The notes under the pieces: generated by a model
What the model was told of the DNA's origin: nothing
Seen by the model: the letters and a program-made list of their open reading frames with translations, nothing else
Database searches by the model: none
Made by a program: the position numbers and the translations under genes
DNA from: Ascidiimonas meishanensis
Lineage (GTDB): Bacteria > Bacteroidota > Bacteroidia > Flavobacteriales > Flavobacteriaceae
Length of the DNA: 64,000 bases
Reading direction: 5' to 3'
NCBI RefSeq assembly: GCF_037782385.1
Contig: NZ_JBBEXD010000009.1
Span: 124,001-188,000 of the forward strand
Part shown: positions 1 to 8,164 of the stretch, piece by piece
Layout: each line of letters opens with the position of its first letter
Numbering within the stretch: the first letter of the stretch is position 1

Positions 1-967
1 TAAGCCTACTCGTAATTTTATTGCATTTGCTACCTTTGTAAGTCTTTTTCCTCAACTAGTTGCTGGCCCTATTGAACGTGCTTCTAATCTTATTCCGCAA
101 ATCTTAGTGAAGCGAGGATGGAATTATAAACGATTTAAAGACGGTGTTTTTCAAATTGCTGTAGGATTTTTTAGAAAAGTAGTGGTAGCAGATTCTATAG
201 GAGTTGTTATAGATGGTATTTACAATAATCCTGAAATTCATAATGCTTCTAGTATTGTTATGGCGATCCTATTATATTCCTTTCAGATTTATTTTGATTT
301 TAGTGGCTATTCAGACATCGCTATTGGAACCGCAAAGTTGCTTGGTTTTGATTTTAAAAGAAATTTTAATTTACCCTACTTCTCATCTTCAATTACGGAA
401 TTCTGGCGAAGATGGCATATTTCATTATCCTCATGGCTAAGGGATTATCTTTACATACCTTTAGGAGGAAATCGTAACGGGGTAGTTAAACAATATCGTA
501 ACCTTTTTATAACCATGCTATTGGGCGGTTTATGGCATGGAAGTTCTTGGAATTTTGTTATTTGGGGTGGCATTCATGGCCTACTATTAGGTGTGGAAAA
601 ACGATTCGGACTCGTAGCTGCCAAGTATAAGTTTCTCCAAAATCTACTAGTTTTTGTGATGGTGAGCCTTATTTGGGTATTTTTTAGAAGCGTGAGTTTT
701 GAAGACTCCATTACCATATTTCAAAAAATAGCTTCTTCTGAGTATTTAATGCCCTATTATGGAAGTACCAATCGCATAGCGGGCTTGGCGTATGGTCTCT
801 TTTTGGCATTATCAATGGATGTTTTTCTTTTCGTTCGCGGGTTTTCTTTAGAAACATTAGGATCTAAAATTTCAACCGTTAATTATGTGTTATTACTTAA
901 TTTTATAATAATTAATATAGTTTTATTTTTCTCTAGTGCCAGTAATTTTATTTATTTTCAATTTTAA
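1..967 (+). CDS. MBOAT family O-acyltransferase (AlgI-like), 5' end outside window
   Basis: Partial gene. The reading frame is open from base 2 to the stop at 965-967, so the start lies left of the window; the internal GTG at 107 is not the start because MBOAT sequence (FPQLVAGPIERAS) is encoded before it. MBOAT motifs are visible: FWRRWHISLSSWLRDYLYIP, and GGLWHGSSWNFVIWGGIHG with the family's conserved histidine in WHG. Several hydrophobic membrane segments follow. Proteins of this type move acyl groups, usually acetyl, across the inner membrane onto exported polysaccharides. The next gene starts 2 bases after the stop and encodes an SGNH-like protein, the usual periplasmic partner (as AlgI with AlgJ/AlgX). 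The role in acetylating the polysaccharide made by the genes at 4.3-10.6 kb is inferred. Confidence 0.9.
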   Translation, partial: KPTRNFIAFATFVSLFPQLVAGPIERASNLIPQILVKRGWNYKRFKDGVFQIAVGFFRKVVVADSIGVVIDGIYNNPEIHNASSIVMAILLYSFQIYFDFSGYSDIAIGTAKLLGFDFKRNFNLPYFSSSITEFWRRWHISLSSWLRDYLYIPLGGNRNGVVKQYRNLFITMLLGGLWHGSSWNFVIWGGIHGLLLGVEKRFGLVAAKYKFLQNLLVFVMVSLIWVFFRSVSFEDSITIFQKIASSEYLMPYYGSTNRIAGLAYGLFLALSMDVFLFVRGFSLETLGSKISTVNYVLLLNFIIINIVLFFSSASNFIYFQF

Positions 968-969
968 TC

Positions 970-1914
970 ATGAAAAAAACAATTGTCTTAGCCCTTTTAA
1001 TTCTTCTTGGCTATCTGGTTACAGACAGCATTGTTTTTCTTGGTTTACGCTATTTAGATAAAAATGTTTATACTGGGCAAACTTCTGGCAAAGTGAATCA
1101 ATTTTTGGGTTTAAAAGATTCTGTGAACACCTTAGTTTTTGGCAGCTCTAGAGCAAATCACCACATAGATATTCTTGAATTAGATAGTTCTGCTTTCAAC
1201 ATGGGAGTGGATGCTACCAAAATTGGATATGCTGCTGCTTTAATAGAAACGCTAACCAAAAAGAATCAACAAATTTTTGTTCATATAGACCAAAATAGTT
1301 TACTGGATCCAGATAATTCATATACAGGAAAAGATTGCTTAAGTCTTATAAACTTGGTTGATAGGGAAGAAGGCATTAGAAGTGTAATTGAAGAATTATT
1401 TCCAGAAGAGTTGAGTATTTTAAAAATATCTAAGAGTTATGCTTATAATGGCAAAACATTAGGTTTTTTTAAAAATTACTTTAAACCTTCTTACGATTAT
1501 AAAAAATATCATGGATATGATCCGCTAGTTCCTAATGAGACTCAAAAAGAGGTTTTTTTGGATTTATGGAATAATAAAGGAAGAGATTCTATAGGCTACA
1601 ACCATATAATTGGAATAAATCCATTGGTAGAAAAGCTTATTGATAGAATTAAGAAAAAATGTCTTGAAAATGAATCTTCCTTGGTTTTCTTTACTTCGCC
1701 TACACTTAACCATATTAATCCAGCATTAATAGAGCGTACCCAGAACTTTTTTGAATCTAAGAATATTAGGTATTATGATTATACCTATGTATTCAATAAT
1801 TTTAATCCAGAGTATTGGAAAGATTTCACGCACCTGTCCGCTAGAGGAGCAAATCAATTCACACTACATTTAAAATCAAACCTCACAACATATAATAAAA
1901 AACAAATGGATTAG
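970..1914 (+). CDS. SGNH-like membrane-anchored partner of MBOAT acyltransferase
   Basis: A 314-residue protein with an N-terminal hydrophobic anchor (about residues 3-22). An SGNH-hydrolase-like nucleophile block lies near residue 58 (VFGSSRANHH, Ser after Gly) and the matching Asp/His block near the C-terminus (KDFTHLSARGANQF). This is the layout of AlgX/AlgJ/DltD-type proteins that complete acyl transfer in the periplasm. It starts 2 bases after the MBOAT stop, so the two are almost certainly co-transcribed. The family is called from these two blocks and the position; overall similarity to named members was not measured. It could also be described as a DUF1574/GDSL-like protein. Confidence 0.75.
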   Translation: MKKTIVLALLILLGYLVTDSIVFLGLRYLDKNVYTGQTSGKVNQFLGLKDSVNTLVFGSSRANHHIDILELDSSAFNMGVDATKIGYAAALIETLTKKNQQIFVHIDQNSLLDPDNSYTGKDCLSLINLVDREEGIRSVIEELFPEELSILKISKSYAYNGKTLGFFKNYFKPSYDYKKYHGYDPLVPNETQKEVFLDLWNNKGRDSIGYNHIIGINPLVEKLIDRIKKKCLENESSLVFFTSPTLNHINPALIERTQNFFESKNIRYYDYTYVFNNFNPEYWKDFTHLSARGANQFTLHLKSNLTTYNKKQMD

Positions 1915-2075
1915 TTATAATATAAGTTGCAAAATGTTAAATATTCATTAATTTTAGGTGCATGTAATCCATCAGCTAAGAATCAAGCGTATATCTTTAG
2001 ATTAATAGCAATACTTATATATGACACCTGAAAAATTTTATTTTTTCCTTTCATTTTTTGTTTCAATTGAAAAAA

Positions 2076-2112
2076 ATCGATGAAATGTATAAAATTATCG
2101 GTAAAATGTATA
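2076..2112. repeat. 16-bp direct repeat, 21-bp period, upstream of the lyase gene
   Basis: Two copies, 2076-2091 (ATCGATGAAATGTATA) and 2097-2112 (ATCGGTAAAATGTATA), differ at two positions and are spaced 21 bases apart, two helical turns. The second copy runs into the -7 box of the putative promoter of the gene at 2144. This geometry suits a binding site for a dimeric regulator, but the regulator is unknown. Confidence 0.5.
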
Positions 2113-2118
2113 TATTTG
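2111..2118 (+). promoter_or_regulatory. Bacteroidota -7 promoter box (TATATTTG)
   Basis: An exact match to the TAnnTTTG -7 element of Bacteroidota housekeeping promoters, 26 bases upstream of the ATG at 2144. No clear TTG -33 element lies at the usual distance, so the direct repeats just upstream may substitute for it by binding an activator. Confidence 0.5.
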
Positions 2119-2143
2119 TGACAGCCCTAAAATCTTATACCTA

Positions 2144-3697
2144 ATGAAGCAATTTATTTATTCTTTGCTCATGCTTGTTTTTTTGTTAGCATGTACAAAC
2201 AGAGATGAGTTTCTTGAATCTATTTCTGAAGATTCAGAAGAACTTCCAGTAGATCCCCCAAAAGATGATGACTCTAACGACGATGAAGGAGATGGCTCTG
2301 GAGACGGAGAAGGAGATGGCTCTGGAGATGGAGAAGGAGATGGCTCCGGAGACGGAGATGGAGAAGAAGATGACGCCTATTATGGAGAAGTAAAAGCTTT
2401 TCCAACCGCGGAAGGCGCTGGTGCTTATTCTATTGGTGGACGAGGGGGAGCAGTTATTCCTGTAACCACATTAGAAGACGGTAATTATGAAGGTACTTTT
2501 CGTTGGGCTTTAAATCAACCCTATCCAAGAACTATTGTTTTTCGCGTGAGTGGACAGATTAATCTTAATTCAGGAATTTATATTTCGGGTCCAGATAAAG
2601 GGTATCTAACTATTGCGGGTCAAACATCCCCAGAAGGAGGTATTACTATAGCTGGTGATTACATCTATTTTAATAATATGACAGACATCATTCTAAGACA
2701 TTTTAGAGTGCGGCAAGGTGCTGGAAAATCAAATGATGCTATCACTGTAACAGGCGTAAGACGCTTTATTGCAGATCACCTCTCAGTTAGTTTTGGAGGA
2801 GACGAAGCCTTTAGTGTAACAGATGGGGCACAAATTGTGGATGACGTCACTATCCAGAGATGCTTATTCGGAGAATCCAAAACAGGTAATATTATTGGCG
2901 CTACTTCTGGTAATGGTAGAGAAAACAATGCTGGTGATTTCTCTTTTCATCATAACTTGTCTGTTCATATAAGCCATAGATTTCCAAATACATCCGGAAA
3001 TGGTAATTATGAAATAGCCAATAATGTAATTCATAATTGGAGATACCGGCTTACTCGAGTGGTGAGTGCACCTAAGTTAAATCATATAAATAATTATTAT
3101 TCAAAAGGTCCTGCAACACAAAGCAGAATTACCACCATAATGAATAAGATTACGATTTCAAGTGGTGTTACGCCTCAAATTTATACCGCAGGAAACCTGG
3201 TGTTGCCTAATACATTAACAGACGAGAATGCTGATAATTGGTTTACCTGGACAGTTTTTGTAAATAGTGGAAACTATACACAAAATGATCCTGCTCCCAA
3301 TAATATGAAAGTATCAAATGCTTTTCCTCCACTTGGAGTTCCCTTAACGCTTCAATCTGCTAGAAATGCTTACCAATCTGTTATTGCAGATGTAGGAGCC
3401 AATAGGCGACTGCTAGACGATGGTACGGTAGAATACAATCAAGATGATTTAGATAAACAATATATTCAAGATGTTCAGAATCAAACAGGTCCATCTGTAT
3501 ACAGAACAAGTGATCAATGGGTTTATCCAACTTTAAGATCAGGTGCACCTTATCAGGATTCTGATTTAGATGGAATGTCGGATGATTGGGAAATAGCAAA
3601 GGGATTAAACCCTAATGATCCAGAAGATAGAAATGGAGATGAAAACGGTAATGGATTTACCAATTTAGAAGATTTCCTTAATAGAATTGATTTATAA
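2144..3697 (+). CDS. Pectate-lyase-like (PL1-type parallel beta-helix) lipoprotein
   Basis: A 517-residue protein with a lipoprotein signal (cysteine at about residue 17, LLAC), then an acidic Gly/Asp/Ser-rich linker (residues 37-77, three near-exact 8-residue units GDGSGDGE) and a parallel beta-helix domain. The helix carries the signature of flavobacterial pectate-lyase-type proteins: IILRHFRVRQG, DAITVTG, ADHLSVSFGGDEAFSV, FHHNLSVHISHRFPN and NNVIHNW. The C-terminus (residues 472-515) has Asp-rich calcium-type repeats (DSDLDGMSDDWE, NGDENGNGFTNLEDFLN), common at the end of such lyases. It is probably a surface polysaccharide lyase. The substrate is not determined: it sits between the acylation genes and the polysaccharide operon, so remodelling of the cell's own polymer is as possible as pectin degradation. 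Confidence 0.75.
   Translation: MKQFIYSLLMLVFLLACTNRDEFLESISEDSEELPVDPPKDDDSNDDEGDGSGDGEGDGSGDGEGDGSGDGDGEEDDAYYGEVKAFPTAEGAGAYSIGGRGGAVIPVTTLEDGNYEGTFRWALNQPYPRTIVFRVSGQINLNSGIYISGPDKGYLTIAGQTSPEGGITIAGDYIYFNNMTDIILRHFRVRQGAGKSNDAITVTGVRRFIADHLSVSFGGDEAFSVTDGAQIVDDVTIQRCLFGESKTGNIIGATSGNGRENNAGDFSFHHNLSVHISHRFPNTSGNGNYEIANNVIHNWRYRLTRVVSAPKLNHINNYYSKGPATQSRITTIMNKITISSGVTPQIYTAGNLVLPNTLTDENADNWFTWTVFVNSGNYTQNDPAPNNMKVSNAFPPLGVPLTLQSARNAYQSVIADVGANRRLLDDGTVEYNQDDLDKQYIQDVQNQTGPSVYRTSDQWVYPTLRSGAPYQDSDLDGMSDDWEIAKGLNPNDPEDRNGDENGNGFTNLEDFLNRIDL
2288..2359 (+). repeat. In-gene 24-bp tandem repeat encoding acidic linker
   Basis: Three consecutive 24-base units encode GDGSGDGE (the last unit ends in D instead of E). 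The repeat makes a flexible, negatively charged spacer between the lipid anchor and the beta-helix. Copy number is likely to vary between strains. Confidence 0.85.
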
Positions 3698-3728
3698 TAC
3701 TAGTGTAAAAATCTTAACAACATTGATA

Positions 3729-3758
3729 AAGCTTCATGTAAAAACATGGAGCTTTTTT
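3729..3758 (+). terminator. Rho-independent terminator after the lyase gene
   Basis: An 11-base-pair stem (AAGCTTCATGT with ACATGGAGCTT, one G-T pair), loop AAAA, then a run of T, 31 bases after the stop of the lyase gene. It separates the lyase from the polysaccharide operon. Confidence 0.8.
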
Positions 3759-3759
3759 A

Positions 3760-4270
3760 TGCCTAAAAATTTTAAACCCAAAAAGGATATTTGAAAGCAG
3801 CAATCTCCTATATAATTTAAGTTCTTCGCTTAATACCTACTATAAATTAATACATTTTGGGCACGAATTATTCCTATATTTTGAAGATGCATGTCTAGAA
3901 ATGTAAGGAGCTTCAGATAAGGTGATGCCTTAACTCTTAAGGGTATTTCCCCTCTTGAAAAGGTAGTTAACCGATGTTTATATGGTTTTTGCCGAAATAA
4001 CCAAATTATCTTAATTGTACTACAAAACAATTCTTAAATTTAACATTAAGTTTCAAGTATTTGATTGATTAATAGCAGGAGTTAATTTAATACTTAGAAT
4101 AATGATTCTAGACCTTAGTTATAAACATGATCAAAATCATTTGATTATTAAAAATATAACACTTTATTTACCTCAGGTGAAGGATTCTCTTCAAGTATTT
4201 CATGATTTATTGGCTTTATTGGTGACACTAGTGTGCACAAACGTTGAACTAATATAATTTAGGTAAGTAA
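3760..4270 (+). other. Long untranslated leader/intergenic region of the polysaccharide operon
   Basis: About 510 bases without a convincing gene. It holds small inverted repeats between about 3915 and 3965 (AAGG-tgatg-CCTT and AAGGG-tattt-CCCCT) and a 51-codon open frame listed separately. The 66-codon open frame on the minus strand at 3830-4030 has no recognisable features. No -7 box of the TAnnTTTG type was found. A regulatory RNA leader is possible, as long leaders are known upstream of other capsule operons, but this is inference. Confidence 0.35.
4102..4257 (+). CDS. Possible small ORF (51 aa) just before the aminotransferase gene
   Basis: ATG at 4102, stop at 4255-4257, ending 13 bases before the next start. 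It encodes 51 residues with a hydrophobic C-terminal half (DLLALLVTLVCTNVELI). No family is recognised. It may be a leader peptide, a gene remnant or chance; the DNA has no strong coding signature. Confidence 0.2.
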   Translation: MILDLSYKHDQNHLIIKNITLYLPQVKDSLQVFHDLLALLVTLVCTNVELI

Positions 4271-5401
4271 GTGGTGACTAAAACAAAAATATTATTATCC
4301 TCTCCCCATATGTCTGGGTATGAGCAACAGTATATCAAAGAGGCATTTGATACCAATTGGATAGCCCCACTTGGAGCTAATGTAGATGGTTTTGAAAATG
4401 CAATAGAGAATTATTTGCAAGAAGATATACAAGTAGCTTCCCTAAGTTCTGGAACTGCAGCTATTCACTTAGGTTTAGTTTTATTGGGAGTTTCCGCTGG
4501 AGATGAGGTGATTTGTCAAAGTTTCACTTTCTCTGCTTCCGCAAACCCTATTGTTTATCAAGGTGCTACTCCAGTTTTTGTAGATAGTGAGAAGGATACC
4601 TGGAACATTTGTCCAGAATTATTAGAAGAAGCAATAAAAGATAGAATTGCAAAAGGGAAAAAACCAAAAGCCATTGTAGCGGTTCACTTGTATGGTATGC
4701 CATATAAAGTTCAAGAAGTTCATGCTGTAGCCAACAAATATGAAATTCCAATTATTGAAGATAGTGCAGAAGCTCTTGGAAGCACCTGTTATGGTAGAAA
4801 GTGTGGGACGTTTGGAACTATAGGCGTTCTTTCTTTCAATGGTAATAAAATCATCACTACTTCTGGAGGGGGAGCAATAGTAGTTTCTGATAAAAAGTTA
4901 AAAGAAAAAGCAATATTCTTGGCAACACAAGCCAGAGATAATGCACCTCATTATCAACATTCTCATATTGGTTATAATTATCGAATGAGTAACATAGTTG
5001 CAGGTATAGGAAGAGGACAAATGCAGGTATTGGATGATCGTGTTTCTGCACGAAGACAAAATTATGAGTTCTATCAAACCAGATTAGGTTCATTTGATGA
5101 GTTAAATTTTCTTAAAGAACCTAACGGTTTCTTTTCTAACAGATGGTTAAGTTGTTTAACTGCAACTTCTTATGAATCAAGGGAATATATTAGATTAGCA
5201 CTGGCAAAAGAAGATGTAGAGTCTCGTCCGTTATGGAAGCCATTGCATATGCAGCCAATCTTTAAGGATTGTCCAAGCTATACAAATCAAGTATCGGAAA
5301 AATTGTTTGAAACCGGACTTTGTTTGCCTAGTGGATCAAATCTTTCGGAGGCTGATTTACAAAAAATAACAGCTCTAATCATTAAAAACATTCAGCAATG
5401 A
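4271..5401 (+). CDS. DegT/DnrJ/EryC1/StrS-type sugar aminotransferase
   Basis: A 376-residue PLP-dependent aminotransferase acting on nucleotide-linked keto-sugars. Visible family blocks: SSPHMSGYEQQYIKEAFDTN at the N-terminus, SLSSGTAAIHLGL (phosphate/PLP binding), EDSAEALGS (Asp that pairs with the pyridine nitrogen) and SFNGNKIITTSGGGAIV with the Schiff-base lysine. It starts at GTG 4271 (a second GTG follows directly). The last four bases overlap the start of the next gene (ATGA), a membrane 4,6-dehydratase homologue whose product type is the normal substrate of such aminotransferases. Together they suggest synthesis of an amino-deoxy sugar for the exported polysaccharide. The exact sugar cannot be read from sequence. 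Confidence 0.9.
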   Translation: MVTKTKILLSSPHMSGYEQQYIKEAFDTNWIAPLGANVDGFENAIENYLQEDIQVASLSSGTAAIHLGLVLLGVSAGDEVICQSFTFSASANPIVYQGATPVFVDSEKDTWNICPELLEEAIKDRIAKGKKPKAIVAVHLYGMPYKVQEVHAVANKYEIPIIEDSAEALGSTCYGRKCGTFGTIGVLSFNGNKIITTSGGGAIVVSDKKLKEKAIFLATQARDNAPHYQHSHIGYNYRMSNIVAGIGRGQMQVLDDRVSARRQNYEFYQTRLGSFDELNFLKEPNGFFSNRWLSCLTATSYESREYIRLALAKEDVESRPLWKPLHMQPIFKDCPSYTNQVSEKLFETGLCLPSGSNLSEADLQKITALIIKNIQQ

Positions 5402-7332
5402 TAAAAAAATACTTTGGTAATCAGGCGCAAAGATATGCTTCCAGGTGGTTGGTACTTTTCATTGATATAATGATAGTGGTAGTGACTTTTTTTATGTCTT
5501 ATTTGATCAGGTTTAACTTTACCCTCAACTTTGACATAGGTAAGTTTTTAATACAACTTCCTGTTTTGGCACTAACCGCTGTAGTAAGTTTTCTAATTAT
5601 TGGATCTTATAAAGGAGTTATACGCCATACCGGATTTACAGATGTAGTAAATCTTTTTAAGGCAATTTCGCTACTATCTTTTCTTTCAATAGGGCTTGTG
5701 GTAATTAATAAGGAGATGAATTTAATCTCTGGTTTTACAATACCTCTTTCTATTGTGGTTATACACTCTTTTATTTCATTTGTTGCGTTAAGTGCAAGTC
5801 GTTTATTATTTAAAGTTGCGTTTAAGCATATTTCAATACGTTTTAAAGGTTGTAAAAATATAATTATTTATGGCGCTGGAGATTCTGGAATTGTTACTTA
5901 TAACGCATTAATTAATAATCCGCAGAATCATGTGAGTGTGATTTGTTATATGGATGAAGATCCTAAGAAACACGGGAAGTTTATTAACGGAGTTCCCATC
6001 CTAAATCCTTCAAAAATAAATGATACCTACATTAAGCATCACAATATAGAGGAGATCATTGTATCTATTCAAAATATTAGCTCTCAAAAACTTAGAAAGT
6101 TAGTAGACAGCATGGTAGAGCTACCAACAAATGTAAAAATAGTTCCTCCTATTGAAAAATGGATTAATGGAGAATTAAGTCTTAATCAAATTAAACAAGT
6201 ACAAATTGAAGATCTATTAGATCGTATACCCATTGAGATTGAGAATCCTAAATTACAAAAGGAACTTCAAGGAGAAACCATAATGGTTACTGGTGCTGCC
6301 GGCTCTATAGGTAGTGAAATTGCTACACAGATCGCTAATTATAAAATAAAACAACTCGTTTTAGTAGATCAGGCAGAATCTGATTTATATGATTTACAAC
6401 AAGATTTAAAACAAAAAGGGTATACCAATTTTACACCAATTGTTGCAGATATCCGAGATAAAAATAGAGTAGATTATATCTATCAGGAATTTCAGCCAAC
6501 CATGGTATTTCATGCTGCCGCTTATAAGCACGTACCTTTAATGGAGTGCAATCCTTACGAAGCGATTAAAATTAATGTAAACGGAACTAAAATACTTGCC
6601 GACGCTGCAGCTAAATATAAAGTAAAAAAGTTCGTATTTGTCTCTACGGATAAGGCTGTGAACCCAACAAGTGTAATGGGCGCTACAAAGAGAATCGCAG
6701 AAATGTATATAAGTTGTATACAACGTGAGTGTGATACGAAGTTTATAACCACTCGTTTTGGAAACGTGTTGGGGTCTAACGGATCTGTGATTCCTTTATT
6801 TAAAAAACAAATAGAGAAAGGAGGCCCTTTAACGGTGACACATAAAGACGTTACCCGTTTTTTTATGACTATACCAGAAGCTTCTCAACTTGTACTTGAA
6901 GCAGGTGCTATGGGTAAAGGAGGAGAAATTTTTATTTTTGACATGGGTGAGTCTGTTAAGATTTATTATCTTGCTTTAAACATGATTAAACTATCTGGCC
7001 TCCGTTTTCCAGAAGATATTAACATTAAAATTACTGGATTGCGACCAGGTGAGAAGTTATATGAAGAACTACTTGCCAATGGTGAAAATACTATGAAAAC
7101 GTATCATGAGAAGATCCGGATTAGTAAGACAAGAGCCTTAGATTATACTAAGATGAAATCGGAAATTGAGGAATTATGTATTTCAAATAGATTTCAAAAT
7201 TTGAATATTGTTAAAAAGATGAAATCTTTGGTTCCTGAATACAAGTCTAACAATTCGGAGTTTGAAGTATTAGATGGAGATAAAGATTCCAAACTTCAAG
7301 ACTATCGCGAGAAAAAATTAGAGTCCATTTGA
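5398..7332 (+). CDS. Membrane-bound nucleotide-sugar dehydratase/epimerase (CapD/WbpM type)
   Basis: A 644-residue protein with four N-terminal membrane segments (roughly residues 17-130), a first Rossmann-like domain starting at IIYGAGDSGIV (about residue 155) and a second SDR domain with the NAD motif TGAAGSIGSEIA (about residue 298). It further has AAAYKHVPLME, the active-site region VSTDKAVNPTSVMGATKR, and TRFGNVLGSNGSVIPLF. This is the architecture of UDP-GlcNAc 4,6-dehydratases of the CapD/WbpM/PglF group. It overlaps the aminotransferase gene by 4 bases. In this group the usual Tyr of the SDR YxxxK is replaced by Met (here MGATK), as expected. Confidence 0.9.
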   Translation: MIKKYFGNQAQRYASRWLVLFIDIMIVVVTFFMSYLIRFNFTLNFDIGKFLIQLPVLALTAVVSFLIIGSYKGVIRHTGFTDVVNLFKAISLLSFLSIGLVVINKEMNLISGFTIPLSIVVIHSFISFVALSASRLLFKVAFKHISIRFKGCKNIIIYGAGDSGIVTYNALINNPQNHVSVICYMDEDPKKHGKFINGVPILNPSKINDTYIKHHNIEEIIVSIQNISSQKLRKLVDSMVELPTNVKIVPPIEKWINGELSLNQIKQVQIEDLLDRIPIEIENPKLQKELQGETIMVTGAAGSIGSEIATQIANYKIKQLVLVDQAESDLYDLQQDLKQKGYTNFTPIVADIRDKNRVDYIYQEFQPTMVFHAAAYKHVPLMECNPYEAIKINVNGTKILADAAAKYKVKKFVFVSTDKAVNPTSVMGATKRIAEMYISCIQRECDTKFITTRFGNVLGSNGSVIPLFKKQIEKGGPLTVTHKDVTRFFMTIPEASQLVLEAGAMGKGGEIFIFDMGESVKIYYLALNMIKLSGLRFPEDINIKITGLRPGEKLYEELLANGENTMKTYHEKIRISKTRALDYTKMKSEIEELCISNRFQNLNIVKKMKSLVPEYKSNNSEFEVLDGDKDSKLQDYREKKLESI

Positions 7333-7375
7333 CTGACTGATAAAAAAGAATAATAATTATAAGTAAACTTAATTA

Positions 7376-8146
7376 ATGAAAAATTTCATGTTTTTCTCGA
7401 AAAGGCTGTTAGTATTAGCATTAATAGCCATTTTTGTTTCATCTTGTGCCAGTCGTAAAGAGGTAGTTTATTTTCAGGATGCGAAGGATTTTGAAACGGT
7501 AGTAGATACAGATACTTTTGCTTCAAAATTTAAAGTAAATGACATTTTAAATATCTACATCTCTACATTTGATTCAGAGGCAACACGACCTTTCAATTTA
7601 ATTAAAGCAACAGAAAACGGACGTTCTGAGGCAGTAGATTATTTGATAGACAAAGATGGTTTTATTGATTATCCTGTATTGGGAAAGCTTAAGTTGGAGG
7701 GGCTTACAGTGCAAGAAGCGAAAGAGTTATTTAGAGAAAAACTAAGCATCTACTTAAAAGATCCAATTGTTAATATTCGATTGACAAACTTTAGAGTGAC
7801 TGTATTAGGTTCAGTAAACCGCCCAGGCACTTATACAATTTCGGGAGAAAGAATTACTATACTAGAGGCTCTTGGTCAAGCAGGAGATCTAAATATTAAA
7901 GGGCGTCGAGATAATGTATTAGTAATACGAGACTTTAATGGCACCAAGGTATACACCAGAATTAACCTTACCAACAAAGAATCTATGAATTCACCGGTTT
8001 ATTATCTTACACAAAACGATGTTGTATACGTTGAACCCAATAAATCTGCTATTTCATCATCTTCTCTTGACAGTCGTACAAGTGTTGTAATTTCTATTGT
8101 ATCTTTACTCATTACATCTGGAGTTATTATATTAACAAGACAGTAA
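7376..8146 (+). CDS. Wza-type polysaccharide export lipoprotein
   Basis: A 256-residue outer-membrane polysaccharide export protein. The lipoprotein signal ends at cysteine about 24 (VSSCASRKEVVYFQD, typical of the Bacteroidota form). It is followed by the poly-export domain (VNDILNIYISTF, FIDYPVLGKLKLEGLTVQEA) and a SLBB domain (VTVLGSVNRPGTYTI). A C-terminal hydrophobic segment (SVVISIVSLLITSGVIIL) would be the outer-membrane helix. It lies 43 bases after the dehydratase and 18 bases before the Wzc-like kinase, in the standard export pair order. Confidence 0.92.
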   Translation: MKNFMFFSKRLLVLALIAIFVSSCASRKEVVYFQDAKDFETVVDTDTFASKFKVNDILNIYISTFDSEATRPFNLIKATENGRSEAVDYLIDKDGFIDYPVLGKLKLEGLTVQEAKELFREKLSIYLKDPIVNIRLTNFRVTVLGSVNRPGTYTISGERITILEALGQAGDLNIKGRRDNVLVIRDFNGTKVYTRINLTNKESMNSPVYYLTQNDVVYVEPNKSAISSSSLDSRTSVVISIVSLLITSGVIILTRQ

Positions 8147-8164
8147 GAAAAGAAGGAGTTTCTA

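Noticed and set aside
3830..4030. 66-codon open frame on the minus strand in the polysaccharide leader
   Set aside because: No family features, no promoter or start context; likely chance in AT-rich DNA.
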